Shown here in pieces: positions 25,440-35,047 of a stretch of 51,225 bases of DNA. The stretch is from assembly GCA_029338875.1 (NCBI GenBank), contig JAQYBF010000056.1, forward strand, positions 1 through 51,225. Direction: 5' to 3'. The stretch's first letter is position 1. Each line of letters opens with the position of its first letter. Source of the stretch: Lachnospiraceae bacterium. Lineage in GTDB: Bacteria; Bacillota; Clostridia; Lachnospirales; Lachnospiraceae. The notes beneath the pieces were generated by a model. It was not told where the DNA came from. It did no database searches and worked only from the letters and a program-made list of their open reading frames with translations. The position numbers were made by a program, and so were the translations under genes.

Positions 25440-26579
25440 ATGACAGTTATTGATATTTATTCAGGCTTCCTCGGAGCCGGAAAGACCACTTTTATGAAGA
25501 AGATGGTAGCCGAAGCCTACAAGGACGAGAAAGTTGTCATTGTAGAGAACGAATTCGGTGAAATCGGAATCGACTCCGGCTTCCTGAAGGAAACCGGTAT
25601 TACCGTATCCGAGATCAACGGCGGCTGCGTCTGCTGTACTCTGGTCGGCGATTTTACAAAGAACCTGCATGAAGTCATCCAGACCTACCATCCGGACCGG
25701 ATTCTGGTTGAGCCGTCCGGCGTTGCCAAGCTTTCCGATGTCATGGTTTCCGTTATGGATGTGGCTAAGTCAGAAGAGAATGTTGAGATGGGCGCTCTTG
25801 TGACCGTCATCAATGCATTGAAGGCCAGAAAGCAGATGAAGGCCTTCGGTGAGTTCTTCATCGATCAGATCGAGCATGCCACAACCATCGTTCTGTCCCG
25901 GACCCAGAAGGCAGACCAGGAAATGCTGGAGTTCTGCACAAAGGAAATCCAGGAGCACAATCCAAAGGCAACGGTTATTACCACTCCCTGGGATGAGCTT
26001 TCCGGCGAGACCATTGAAAAGGCCATTGAAGGAAAGAACAGCCTGGAGGTTCAGGAGCTGGCCGAGCTTCATCATGCCCAGGAAGAGGCTGAGCATCATC
26101 ACCATCATCATGACCATGACCACGATGACCACGACCATGATCATGAAGAGCATGAGCACGACCATGATGAGGATCATGACCACGATCATCATCATGACCA
26201 TGAAGAGGATCATGATCACCATGAGCATGAAGAGTGTCACTGCGGCCATGACCATGATCATGAGGATCACGATCATGAGCATCATCATCACCATCATGCA
26301 GATGATATCTTCACAACCTGGGGCCGGACCACGCCTCATAAGTTCACCCGCGAGACCATCGAAAAGGCTCTGAAGGCCTTCGCTGACAGCGATGACTACG
26401 GCTATATCGTCCGCTCCAAGGGTATCGTTCCGGCAGAAGACGGCAGCTGGATCTATTTTGACCTGGTTGACGGCGAATATGAAATCCGCTCCGGCGAGCC
26501 GGATGTAACCGGCCGTCTGGTTGTCATCGGAACCGATGTGAAGGAAGACAAGGTGGCAGAGCTTTTCGGTATTCAGTAA
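25440..26579 (+). CDS. CobW/ZNG1-family GTPase metallochaperone with His-rich insert
   Basis: A 379-residue G3E GTPase. Walker A is GFLGAGKTT (9-17), the metal-binding GGCVCC has Cys63, Cys65 and Cys66, and VEPSGVA and the C-terminal CobW domain (from about 295) are present. Between the two domains, residues about 211-286 are almost entirely His, Asp and Glu, with several HHHHHH and HDHDHD runs. CobW proteins deliver metals (cobalt, zinc, nickel) to target enzymes using GTP. The insert should store or buffer divalent metal. The metal here is not shown; zinc is the most common guess. The gene starts 16 bases before a second GTPase gene and is probably co-transcribed with it. Confidence 0.9.
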   Translation: MTVIDIYSGFLGAGKTTFMKKMVAEAYKDEKVVIVENEFGEIGIDSGFLKETGITVSEINGGCVCCTLVGDFTKNLHEVIQTYHPDRILVEPSGVAKLSDVMVSVMDVAKSEENVEMGALVTVINALKARKQMKAFGEFFIDQIEHATTIVLSRTQKADQEMLEFCTKEIQEHNPKATVITTPWDELSGETIEKAIEGKNSLEVQELAELHHAQEEAEHHHHHHDHDHDDHDHDHEEHEHDHDEDHDHDHHHDHEEDHDHHEHEECHCGHDHDHEDHDHEHHHHHHADDIFTTWGRTTPHKFTRETIEKALKAFADSDDYGYIVRSKGIVPAEDGSWIYFDLVDGEYEIRSGEPDVTGRLVVIGTDVKEDKVAELFGIQ

Positions 26580-26595
26580 AAGAAAGGAAACGACC

Positions 26596-27576
26596 ATGTC
26601 AGAAGTTCCCATTTATTTTTTTTCCGGCTTCATGGACAGCGGAAAGACCACGCTGATCTCTGAGACACTGATCAATGACGGCTTTGGAGAGGACCTGGAT
26701 TCAGGCCTCATCATCCGCTGTGAAGACGGTGACGAGGAGTATGACGACAAGAAGCTGGAAAGAGTTCATACCAAGGTCGTCACCATCGAAAACAAGGAAG
26801 ACTTTACGACAGAAAACCTGGAGAAGCTTGAGGCTGTCTATGAGCCCGATGCGGTTTTCATCGAATGGAACGGCACATGGGAGACCGATGCCCTCTATGA
26901 TGATTCCGAGAACGGCTTCAAGTGGCCCGAGGGCTGGATGATCGTTCAGTCACTGGCAACCGTGGATGCCACGACCTTTGAAATGTATCTCTTAAATATG
27001 CGGAAGATGATGCTTCAGCAGCTTCAGCACGCCGAGGTCATCATTTTCAACCGCTGTACCAAGGCTACCAAGAAGTCCAAGTTCCGAGGGGCTGTCAAGT
27101 CCTTCAACCGTCCGGCTCAGATCGTTTACGAGAGAGAAGACGGTTCGATCGATGATTCTCCGGAAGAACTTCCCTTTGATATCACAAAGGATGAAATCGA
27201 TATTACCGATGCAGACTATGCCATCTGGTTTATGGACTGCATGGATCATCCGGAGAAGTACGATGGAAAGACCATTTCCTTCAAGGCTCTGGTCTACAAT
27301 CCGACCGAGGGCAAGGGAAAACTGAAACCCGGTACCTTTGTTCCGGGCCGCTTTGCCATGACCTGCTGCGTCGAGGATATCCAGTTCCTCGGCATGAAAT
27401 GCAAATACAAGGATTCGGCAGACATTAAGCACAAGTCCTGGATTCAGCTCAAGGCCAGACTGAAAAATGAGTTTGCCAAGGAATACAGGGGCAAGGGACC
27501 GGTTCTCTATCCGATTTCAATCGAACCTGCTGAAAAACCTGCCACAAAGGAAGAAGAACTGGTATATTTTAATTAA
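26596..27576 (+). CDS. CobW-like GTPase fused to a DUF1980-like (YcgQ-type) C-terminal domain
   Basis: A 326-residue protein with a G3E-like N-terminus: Walker A GFMDSGKTT (11-19), FIEWNGTW at the DxxG position and FNRCTKAT at the NKxD position. The CxCC metal motif of CobW proteins is absent (GLIIRCEDGDEEYDD lies near its place). From about residue 215 the sequence (ISFKALVYNPTEG, FVPGRFAMTCCVEDIQFLG, SWIQLKARL) resembles the C-terminal domain of the TIGR03943/DUF1980 proteins encoded with the YcgR-type permease. In B. subtilis ycgQR is controlled by zinc. The pairing with the His-rich GTPase upstream suggests a common role in metal handling; this is inference. An AAAGGAAA ribosome binding site precedes ATG 26596. 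Confidence 0.75.
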   Translation: MSEVPIYFFSGFMDSGKTTLISETLINDGFGEDLDSGLIIRCEDGDEEYDDKKLERVHTKVVTIENKEDFTTENLEKLEAVYEPDAVFIEWNGTWETDALYDDSENGFKWPEGWMIVQSLATVDATTFEMYLLNMRKMMLQQLQHAEVIIFNRCTKATKKSKFRGAVKSFNRPAQIVYEREDGSIDDSPEELPFDITKDEIDITDADYAIWFMDCMDHPEKYDGKTISFKALVYNPTEGKGKLKPGTFVPGRFAMTCCVEDIQFLGMKCKYKDSADIKHKSWIQLKARLKNEFAKEYRGKGPVLYPISIEPAEKPATKEEELVYFN

Positions 27577-27692
27577 GACATTCCAAAACAGAAGACAGGT
27601 GCCTGAAAACGCCGGACGGCAGAAGCCGGCAGGCGGATCGGCAATCTGAGCTATAGATCATCACCAGACTGGATGTGAAAGGAGAAGGGTTT

Positions 27693-28580
27693 ATGTATTT
27701 GATTCGAAAGAAGGAGATGCTGGCTGACCGGATCTTCCTCATGGAAGTGGAGGCACCGCTGGTAGCTCAGTCCTGCCTGCCGGGTCAGTTTGTCATTGTA
27801 CGTACGGATGCCGAGTCCGAACGTATCCCTCTGACCATTTGCGACTATGACGCAAAGGAAGGAACCGTAACGATCGTTGTTCAGATGATCGGTGCTTCCA
27901 CAGAAAAGATGGAAGAGCTGAATCAGGGAGATTCCTTCCATGATTTTGTCGGACCTCTTGGAAATCCTTCCGATCTCTGCATCGAGGACAATCTGGAAGA
28001 GACAAAGAAAAAGCACATTGTCTTCATTGCCGGCGGTCTCGGAACCGCTCCGGTCTACTGTCAGGTCAAGTGGCTCCATGAACACGGCGTCAAGGTCGAT
28101 GTCATCATGGGATCCAAGAACAAGGACCTGCTCTTCTTCGTCGATAAGATGAATGCTGTTTCTGAAAATCACATCTGTACCGATGACGGATCCTACGGCT
28201 TCCACGGCATGGGTACCGACTGCCTGCAGGCTCTTTATGACGAGGGCCGGCGCTTCGACCACTGTGTTGCCATCGGACCCATGATCATGATGAAATTCGT
28301 CTGCAAGCTGACTGAAAAGCTCGGCATTCATACTGTTGTCTCCATGAATCCGGTTATGGTTGACGGAACCGGTATGTGCGGCGCCTGTCGTCTGATCGTC
28401 GACGGAAAGGTAAAATTCGCCTGTGTAGACGGTCCGGAATTTGACGGACATAAGGTTGACTTCGATCTGGCTATGAAGCGGATGGCCCAGTATAAGACGG
28501 AAGAGGGCAGAAAGAAGCTGGAATTCGAAGAAGGTGAAACCCATCACAGCGGATGCGGACTTTGCGGAGGTGATAAATAA
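27693..28580 (+). CDS. nfnA: NADH-dependent ferredoxin:NADP+ oxidoreductase, small subunit
   Basis: A 295-residue ferredoxin-reductase-fold protein: N-terminal FAD domain (LPGQFVIVRTD), NAD domain (FIAGGLGTAPVY) and a C-terminal [2Fe-2S] site with Cys229, Cys232 and Cys244 (GMCGAC then FAC) near Asp224. Alone it could be a dihydroorotate dehydrogenase-type electron transfer subunit. The overlapping nfnB gene identifies the NfnAB transhydrogenase, which couples ferredoxin and NADH oxidation to NADP+ reduction by flavin-based bifurcation. The start ATG 27693 has AAGGAG 8 bases upstream; a GTG at 27675 in frame would overlap that site. Confidence 0.9.
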   Translation: MYLIRKKEMLADRIFLMEVEAPLVAQSCLPGQFVIVRTDAESERIPLTICDYDAKEGTVTIVVQMIGASTEKMEELNQGDSFHDFVGPLGNPSDLCIEDNLEETKKKHIVFIAGGLGTAPVYCQVKWLHEHGVKVDVIMGSKNKDLLFFVDKMNAVSENHICTDDGSYGFHGMGTDCLQALYDEGRRFDHCVAIGPMIMMKFVCKLTEKLGIHTVVSMNPVMVDGTGMCGACRLIVDGKVKFACVDGPEFDGHKVDFDLAMKRMAQYKTEEGRKKLEFEEGETHHSGCGLCGGDK

Positions 28581-29974
28581 TGGCAGTACAGGATATGATG
28601 AAGCGTGTACCGGTTGCAGAGCAGGATCCTAAGGTCCGCGCAAAGAATTTCGATGAAGTGTGTCTCGGCTATACCGAGGAAGAGGCCATGGCAGAGGCAG
28701 AGCGCTGTCTCAACTGCAAGAATCCCCGCTGCGTCGGCGGATGCCCGGTTTCCATTAACATTCCGGCCTTTATCCAGGAAGTAAAGCACGGAGATTTTGA
28801 GAAGGCTTATGAGATCATCTCGGAATCCTCCTCCCTGCCGGCTGTCTGCGGACGTGTATGTCCTCAGGAGACCCAGTGCGAAGGCGTCTGTGTCCGCGGC
28901 ATCAAGGGTGATCCGGTTGCCATCGGCAAGCTCGAGCGTTTCGTTGCTGACTGGGCAAGAGAGCATGGCATTTCTCCCAAGTCCGATGCCCCGAAGAACG
29001 GTCACAAGGTTGCCGTCATCGGTGCCGGTCCTTCCGGACTGACCTGTGCCGGCGATCTGGCCAAGGACGGCTATGATGTCACCATTTTCGAGGCCCTTCA
29101 TGAGGCCGGCGGCGTTCTGGTCTATGGTATTCCGGAATTCCGTCTTCCCAAGGAAAAGGTTGTAAAGCCTGAGGTCGAGAACGTCGAGAAGCTCGGCGTC
29201 AAGATTGAAAAGAACGTCATTATCGGAAAGACTCTGACCATCGATCAGCTCTTTGACCGTGGTTATGAAGCCGTCTTTATCGGATCCGGTGCCGGACTTC
29301 CCCGCTTTATGGGCATCCCCGGCGAGCAGGCCAACGGCGTCTTCTCCGCCAATGAGTTCCTGACAAGAAACAATCTGATGAAGGCTTATCTCGATGAGGA
29401 TACACCGATCCAGAGAGGCAAGAAGGTTGTCGTTGTCGGCGGCGGAAATGTTGCTATGGATGCAGCCCGGACAGCCCTTCGTCTCGGCGCTGAGGTTCAC
29501 ATTGTCTACCGTCGTTCCGAGGCAGAGCTCCCCGCCCGTCGCGAGGAAGTTCATCATGCCAAGGAAGAGGGCGTCATTTTTGATCTTCTTCAGAATCCGG
29601 TAGAGATTCTGACCGATGACAATGACTGGGTAACCGGTATCCGTCTGATCAAGATGGAACTGGGTGAGCCGGATGAATCCGGAAGAAGAAGACCGGTCGA
29701 GATCAAGGGATCCGAATACGAGATCTCCTGCGATACGGTGATCATGGCTCTCGGAACATCTCCCAACCCTCTGATCGCATCCACGACCAAGGGATTGGAT
29801 GTCAATAAGAGAGGCTGCATTATTGCAGAGGAAGAGACCGGAAAGACCAGCCGTGATGCCGTCTATGCAGGCGGCGATGCCGTAACCGGAGCCGCAACTG
29901 TAATCCTGGCTATGGGTGCCGGAAAGGATGCGGCCAAGGCTATCGATAACTATTTCAAGAATAAGAAGTGTTAA
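28580..29974 (+). CDS. nfnB: NADH-dependent ferredoxin:NADP+ oxidoreductase, large subunit (GltD-like)
   Basis: A 464-residue protein of the glutamate synthase small-subunit family. It has two N-terminal [4Fe-4S] sets (CLNCKNPRCVGGCP and CGRVCPQETQCEGVC), an FAD-binding VIGAGPSGLTCAGDLA, an NADP-binding VVVGGGNVAMDAARTA, and a C-terminal FAD segment AVYAGGDAVTGAATV. Such proteins are often labelled GltA/GltD. No glutamate synthase large subunit is present, and the one-base overlap with nfnA (TAATG) indicates an NfnAB complex. It acts in the cytoplasm in balancing NADPH and ferredoxin pools during fermentation. Confidence 0.92.
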   Translation: MAVQDMMKRVPVAEQDPKVRAKNFDEVCLGYTEEEAMAEAERCLNCKNPRCVGGCPVSINIPAFIQEVKHGDFEKAYEIISESSSLPAVCGRVCPQETQCEGVCVRGIKGDPVAIGKLERFVADWAREHGISPKSDAPKNGHKVAVIGAGPSGLTCAGDLAKDGYDVTIFEALHEAGGVLVYGIPEFRLPKEKVVKPEVENVEKLGVKIEKNVIIGKTLTIDQLFDRGYEAVFIGSGAGLPRFMGIPGEQANGVFSANEFLTRNNLMKAYLDEDTPIQRGKKVVVVGGGNVAMDAARTALRLGAEVHIVYRRSEAELPARREEVHHAKEEGVIFDLLQNPVEILTDDNDWVTGIRLIKMELGEPDESGRRRPVEIKGSEYEISCDTVIMALGTSPNPLIASTTKGLDVNKRGCIIAEEETGKTSRDAVYAGGDAVTGAATVILAMGAGKDAAKAIDNYFKNKKC

Positions 29975-29997
29975 CCTGTCGGAGGGAGGATGGAGAC

Positions 29998-32900
29998 TTG
30001 CGAAGAAGGATCTGGAGAATTTCAGAAGATCGTTTTGACGACCCGAAACCGGATCTGTCTGTCTCTCCGGAGACTCTGAATCTGACTTTCCCCGTCCGGG
30101 GAAGTCACGCAGGGGAGTTTGTGCTGAAAAGCGAAAACCAGGTCCCTGCCAGGGGCATCATCTATTCCTCCAACCCCTATGTCATCTGCCAGAATCCTCA
30201 GTTTGAGGGAAGTGAAATTACCGTACGATATCAGCTTTCCGATGCCGGTTTTACCGGCGAGGACTGCCTCGAGGGCAATTTCAGCATTATCTATAATCAG
30301 GGAAGTCTCCGCCTGCCTTATCGCTTTACCTTTACGGAGAAAAAAGAGGAAAAGGCCTCTGCGGAGCCTTCTGTTTACACACCGGAGGACCTTGTCCGGA
30401 TCTATCGAAAGGATCCGGAAGGGGCCCTTCGGCTTTTTCTCGGCAAAAATTATGCCGAAGCCATGGAAAAGGCTTCCATGGAAAAGAAGCTTTTATACCG
30501 CGGTTTTGTAACAGCGACGCCGACCCTGCAGAATCTGGAGAATTATCTGGTGGATTCCAGGGTCAAGGATCCGGTCCTCTTTTCTGTCGAAAAAAAGGAA
30601 GAGAAGGTCTATGGCCTGACAGAAGACTGGCAAGGGCATGTCGATATCACCCGGTCTACCTGGGGCTATACCAGAATCCATGTGGAAAGTGATGTGGACT
30701 TTATCGAACCGGAGAAGGACATTCTGTCCGAATCCGATTTCCTCGGTGTCTCCGCCAGCCTTCATTTCCTGATCCGTAAGGACCGCCTCCATGGCGGAAG
30801 AAATCAGGGCCATATCCGCCTTTTCGATCGGAGAAGCTCCCTGACGGTTACCGTCGAGGCCGGATGCCTTTCGGAAGAGGATCTGAAGAAGCGATCCGAG
30901 GAAAACCGAAAACCCAGGATCATCGTAAGTCTCTACAAGGACTATATATCTTTCCGTCTGGGACGGATGGAAAAGGATGACTGGGCCAAGAAAACCCTGG
31001 ATTCTCTGGATCTTCTGTCTCGAATGGAAGAGGAGGAGACCGAAAAGAAGCGGGGCTTTCTCAGCTATAGGGAAAATGTCTGGCTGAATCTGGTCCGCTG
31101 TTATGCCCATCTTGTCAATGATGACCGGCAGGAGGCTCTTTATTTCATCCGTGAATTAAAGGAAGACATCCGGGATCACAGCAGTCCGGCCTGGGCAGCC
31201 CTTCTCTATCTCTGCATCAAGATGGAGGATGAGGAAGACTATCGGACCAGACTCACCAAAGAGATTGAAGAAATCTTTGCCATGAATCCCGATGACCTTC
31301 GGATCTTCCTTCTCCTATTACACCTTCGGACCTCTTATGAGAGAGATCCTGCCTGGAAGCTGAAGGATATCCGACAGTGGGCCATGAACGGCTATGCCAG
31401 CCCTCTTCTCTATCTGGAGGCCATGGATCTCTACGAGAAGGCGCCCTATCTTTTAAACGAGTTCAATCCCTTCACCTTCCGCGTCCTGGCCTTTATACGG
31501 AAATATAAGGCTTTTTCGGATGCGGTTTCCATGCAGCTGGTGGAGATTCTGTCCTTTTTCCCGGTCTTTGATGAACGGGTTTTAAAGATCCTCATGGCCT
31601 GCTATAAGGACCATTACCGGAGGGACGATCTCTTAAAGCGGATTCTGACCTATCTCCTTCTGGGACGGAAATTTAAGGAAGCGTATCTGTCCTGGTACCT
31701 TCTCGGTATTGAAAAGGATATGGACGTGCCGGGGATCTACGAGGCCTATCTCTATTCCCTGCCCTTGGATTCCGTGAAGCCGCTTCCAAAGAAGGTCAAG
31801 CTTTATTTCCGCTATCCCAACCAGCTGCCCTTCGAACAGAAGGCCCTTCTTTTTGCCAACTGCGTCCTTCATAAAAATGAAGATCCGGAGACCTATAAGG
31901 AGTATTTCCCGGAGATTGCAAAGTTCGCGGAAGAAGGGCTTCGGGCCGGCCGATTGAATGACAATATGACCATTCTCTACCGGGACCTCCTGAAAAGAGA
32001 GCTGGTGACCGATGACGACTGCCAGAGCCTGGCCCGCCTCTTTTTTGTAAAGAAGGCGGTTCCCTTAAGAAAGAAGGCGGTCCGTCTGGTCGTCTATGAA
32101 AACAGCCGGAAGAATCCTCGTATGTTCCCGATTGTGAACGGTCTTTCTTATCTTACAGTGACAGATCCGGAATACCGAATCTTCCTGGAGGATGGAGACG
32201 GCTGCCGTTTCGCCGAGGAGAGCAGGATCTTCCTCGAGGACATCCTGCCGGAATCTTCCCGGAACTTTCTTAATAATCACGCCAAAGAGCCCTATCTTTT
32301 CCAGCTTTCGGACCTGATCCGGCGGGGAAAGAGGACCTTCGAGAGCGGAGATGTGTCTCTGATCCAGAACCTCCTTTCCGATGAGGAAATCTCGGATGAT
32401 TTCCGCAGGGAGCTCTATCCGGCCATGCTGGATTTCCTGAAACGGCAGGGGAAGGAGGAGATCCTGACCTCCTATCTCTGGGACCATCGGAAGGATATGG
32501 TTCTTCCGGTCAGACTCCGAAAGGAGATGCTCTCCTTTGGCATTGAAAAGATGGACCTGGACCAGGCCTATGAGATCTTAAAGACCCAGAATGGTCTTGT
32601 CACGGATCCCAAGCTCCTTCTCTGGACCGTCAATTTCCGCATTGTCCGGGTCGGCTTCCAGGAGGAGGACTTCCTGGTTTCCCTGGCCGCCTGGCTCTTC
32701 CGGAAGGACTGCGCTTCGGAACAGTCCCTGTCCTACCTGAACCGCTATTACAGCGGCCCGGACCGGGAGATGAAGAAGCTCTTTCTCGAAGTCGAGAAGG
32801 ACCGCATGCAGGACCGCGGTCTGTCAGAACGGATCCTGATCCAGATGCTTTACAGCTCCGACCGCTTGGAATATCCGTCTGACATCTATCTGTCCTATAA

Positions 32901-33570
32901 GAAACGCAGTCCCAACCGCATGGTTGTGGAGGCTTTTCTCACCTTCTGGTCCAGACAGTATCTGCTTTATGATCAGAAGCCGGATTTGGCCTTTTTCTCG
33001 GATCTGAAACGGCTGGAGGAAACTAAAGATGCGGGAAGGAGCTGCAGGCTGGCTCTCTTAAAGGAGCTCTGCCTGGAAAATGACAGGTCAGAAAAGGATG
33101 AAAAACTTCTGGATGATCTCTTAAATGATTACACCCGAAGAAAGATCTGGTTTACATTTTATAAAAATGCAGACCAGGCTCTGCAGATCCGCTATCAGAT
33201 CAATGACAAGCTTTTCCTCGAATATCATGGAGAAGCGGGCCGGGAACTGGTTCTGGAATGGCAGAAAAATGACGGGCCAAAGCAGCGCGAGCTTCTGAAA
33301 GAAATGTATGACGGGATTTACCTCCGTCCCTTTGTTCTCTTTTACTCGGATCGGGTGAAGTATCAGATCCTGACGCCGGAGGGAGAGCGCCTGGCCGGCG
33401 GCAGCCTGTCCGGAGCGGAAAATGCCGACATTGATGGAAAGAACTACTTCTCGGAGATCAACCGGATCGAAAAGGATCGTGAGGACAATAATAAAGAAAA
33501 ACTGGCAGAGGATATTAAATCCTTTGCGAAGAGAAAGAGACTGACTCAGCATCTCTTTCACTGGATCTGA
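29998..33570 (+). CDS. DUF5717 family protein, large helical-solenoid protein
   Basis: A 1190-residue soluble protein of unknown function, found mainly in Lachnospiraceae. Residues about 18-115 look like an Ig-type beta domain (VSPETLNLTFPVRG, GEFVLKSENQVPARG, EGNFSIIYNQGSLRLPYRF). After it comes a very long stretch of paired helices like TPR or other solenoid repeats, and a short beta-rich C-terminus (VKYQILTPEGERLAGGSL). There is no signal peptide or membrane segment. The start is TTG 29998, 7 bases after GGAGGGAGGA. A GTG at 29968 overlaps nfnB and lacks a ribosome binding site. It is followed by the DUF5716 ATPase and a TPR-like gene, probably one functional unit. A scaffold role is inferred from the fold only. 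Confidence 0.82.
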   Translation: MRRRIWRISEDRFDDPKPDLSVSPETLNLTFPVRGSHAGEFVLKSENQVPARGIIYSSNPYVICQNPQFEGSEITVRYQLSDAGFTGEDCLEGNFSIIYNQGSLRLPYRFTFTEKKEEKASAEPSVYTPEDLVRIYRKDPEGALRLFLGKNYAEAMEKASMEKKLLYRGFVTATPTLQNLENYLVDSRVKDPVLFSVEKKEEKVYGLTEDWQGHVDITRSTWGYTRIHVESDVDFIEPEKDILSESDFLGVSASLHFLIRKDRLHGGRNQGHIRLFDRRSSLTVTVEAGCLSEEDLKKRSEENRKPRIIVSLYKDYISFRLGRMEKDDWAKKTLDSLDLLSRMEEEETEKKRGFLSYRENVWLNLVRCYAHLVNDDRQEALYFIRELKEDIRDHSSPAWAALLYLCIKMEDEEDYRTRLTKEIEEIFAMNPDDLRIFLLLLHLRTSYERDPAWKLKDIRQWAMNGYASPLLYLEAMDLYEKAPYLLNEFNPFTFRVLAFIRKYKAFSDAVSMQLVEILSFFPVFDERVLKILMACYKDHYRRDDLLKRILTYLLLGRKFKEAYLSWYLLGIEKDMDVPGIYEAYLYSLPLDSVKPLPKKVKLYFRYPNQLPFEQKALLFANCVLHKNEDPETYKEYFPEIAKFAEEGLRAGRLNDNMTILYRDLLKRELVTDDDCQSLARLFFVKKAVPLRKKAVRLVVYENSRKNPRMFPIVNGLSYLTVTDPEYRIFLEDGDGCRFAEESRIFLEDILPESSRNFLNNHAKEPYLFQLSDLIRRGKRTFESGDVSLIQNLLSDEEISDDFRRELYPAMLDFLKRQGKEEILTSYLWDHRKDMVLPVRLRKEMLSFGIEKMDLDQAYEILKTQNGLVTDPKLLLWTVNFRIVRVGFQEEDFLVSLAAWLFRKDCASEQSLSYLNRYYSGPDREMKKLFLEVEKDRMQDRGLSERILIQMLYSSDRLEYPSDIYLSYKKRSPNRMVVEAFLTFWSRQYLLYDQKPDLAFFSDLKRLEETKDAGRSCRLALLKELCLENDRSEKDEKLLDDLLNDYTRRKIWFTFYKNADQALQIRYQINDKLFLEYHGEAGRELVLEWQKNDGPKQRELLKEMYDGIYLRPFVLFYSDRVKYQILTPEGERLAGGSLSGAENADIDGKNYFSEINRIEKDREDNNKEKLAEDIKSFAKRKRLTQHLFHWI

Positions 33571-33594
33571 TATGGAATGATACAGTCCGGATGT

Positions 33595-33656
33595 ATGAAA
33601 GCTGAGAACTGCCGGGATGAAACAGGCAATCCTTCCATGAAAGGATGAGCTTTCAT
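33595..33656 (+). other. Nested inverted repeats between the DUF5717 and DUF5716 genes
   Basis: ATGAAAGCT (33595-33603) pairs with AGCTTTCAT (33648-33656), enclosing a second hairpin ATCCTT (33629-33634) with AAGGAT (33641-33646). A short TTTT overlaps the end of the right arm. It could lower read-through or stabilise the mRNA between the two genes. The T run is too short for a confident terminator. Confidence 0.4.
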
Positions 33657-33714
33657 TTTGGCAATAGAGGCACTGAGAAGTGTGAGACTTAGAATCTGGA
33701 AAGGAGAGACCGGA

Positions 33715-34941
33715 ATGGACGGCCTGTATTACGGGATCGACCTTGGGGCAAGGACCACAATCATAAGCTGCTGGCAGAATAGAATGTCGGATCCTGTGAC
33801 CATGTCCACCGTGGTCGGAAGCGATGATATCGAGATCCCGACAGCCCTGGCCAAGCGGCCCGGTCTTTCCCAGTGGTTTTACGGAAGAGAGGCCAGGGAA
33901 CGGGCAGGAGACGGCAGTGCGGTCGAGGTCCCTGCCTTACTGGAAAATGCCATTCGGGACCGGAAGCTTACATTGGATGGCAGGGTCTATGAGGCCCGGG
34001 ATCTCTTTGCAATTTTCATCCGCCATCTTCTGGAATTAAATGGATCAGCGGCCCGGCCGGAAAATATAGCAAAGATTACCTTTACGGCCCAGCGCTTTGA
34101 TAAGGAAGAGATCGATCTTCTGACGGATCTGATGGCAAGGCTTTCTTTGTCTCTGGATCAGCTGATTCTTCTCGATCATAGGGAGGCCTTCTATTACTAT
34201 GCCTTAAGTCAGAGGCCTGAGCTATATTCGAATGACGTTCTCCTTCTCGAAGCATCCGGCGACCAGATCCAGTCCTGCCGCCTGCACAGATACCTGCAGA
34301 CCAGGCCCCAGCAGGTGACCTTATCCGACAGTTCCTACGAGATGCATTTAGAAAACCGGGATATGGAATTCGCCGAGGTCTGCAGGAAGCTTCTGTCCGA
34401 AGGAAAATGCAGCACGGCCTACCTGGTCGGAGACGGCTTCGACGGAGGATGGATGAAGGAATCCCTGGCGGTTCTGACCAAAGAATGTCACGTCTTTGTC
34501 GGAAAGAATCTCTATTCCAAGGGAGGCTCTTATGCCGGAAGAGCCAGAGACGGAGAGAAGGCCTGGCCCTTCTCCTATCTGGGAGACCAGGAGATGAAGT
34601 TCAATCTCCTGATCAAGGTCAGTGACCGGAATAAGGCCCGTTTCCTGACCCTGATCGAAGCCGGGGACAGCTGGTTCAAGGCCAGCGGCCAGTGCGAGGT
34701 CATTCTGGACGGAAGCCCGGAAATCGAGCTCTGGATCCAGCGGCCGGAGAGCCGGCAGGCCAAGATCGATCTTCTGAAGCTCGAAGATCTGCCCAGAAGA
34801 GAGAACCGGACCTCGAGACTTCGCATTTCCGCCGAAGCCATATCGGATCGGGAGGTCAAAGTGACGATTCTGGACCTGGGATTCGGAGAGATCCATCCCG
34901 GCAGCGGCAAGAGCTGGGTTCACAGGGTCAGGGTGGAATGA
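33715..34941 (+). CDS. DUF5716 family protein, Hsp70/actin-like (ASKHA) ATPase
   Basis: A 408-residue protein starting MDGLYYGIDLGARTTIISC, the phosphate-1 loop of Hsp70/actin-fold ATPases (DLGxxxT). DIEIPTALA, FYGREARERAG and LDHREAFYYYAL follow the layout of DnaK lobe I. The phosphate-2 and adenosine motifs are weak. The C-terminal 130 residues (FNLLIKVSDRNKARFLTLIEAG, KVTILDLGFGEI) look like an Hsp70 substrate-binding-type beta domain, with no helical lid. Start ATG 33715 has AAAGGAGAG 7 bases upstream; a TTG at 33658 is in frame but unsupported. The flanking solenoid and TPR-like genes suggest a chaperone-like machine specific to this group of bacteria (inference). Confidence 0.8.
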   Translation: MDGLYYGIDLGARTTIISCWQNRMSDPVTMSTVVGSDDIEIPTALAKRPGLSQWFYGREARERAGDGSAVEVPALLENAIRDRKLTLDGRVYEARDLFAIFIRHLLELNGSAARPENIAKITFTAQRFDKEEIDLLTDLMARLSLSLDQLILLDHREAFYYYALSQRPELYSNDVLLLEASGDQIQSCRLHRYLQTRPQQVTLSDSSYEMHLENRDMEFAEVCRKLLSEGKCSTAYLVGDGFDGGWMKESLAVLTKECHVFVGKNLYSKGGSYAGRARDGEKAWPFSYLGDQEMKFNLLIKVSDRNKARFLTLIEAGDSWFKASGQCEVILDGSPEIELWIQRPESRQAKIDLLKLEDLPRRENRTSRLRISAEAISDREVKVTILDLGFGEIHPGSGKSWVHRVRVE

Positions 34942-35047
34942 ATCCAGGCATGATTTTAGGAAAAAATGAGAAAGGACAGGGGCAGCCTGGTTTATATTTA
35001 TAAAGCTGTCATCTGCGATCAGGAGAGAAAGATAAGGAAGGGATCAG

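Noticed and set aside
26090-26300. CAT/GAC-rich repeated DNA that could suggest a satellite or CRISPR-like array
   Set aside because: No regular unit and spacer; it is the coding sequence of the His/Asp/Glu-rich insert of the CobW-type GTPase.
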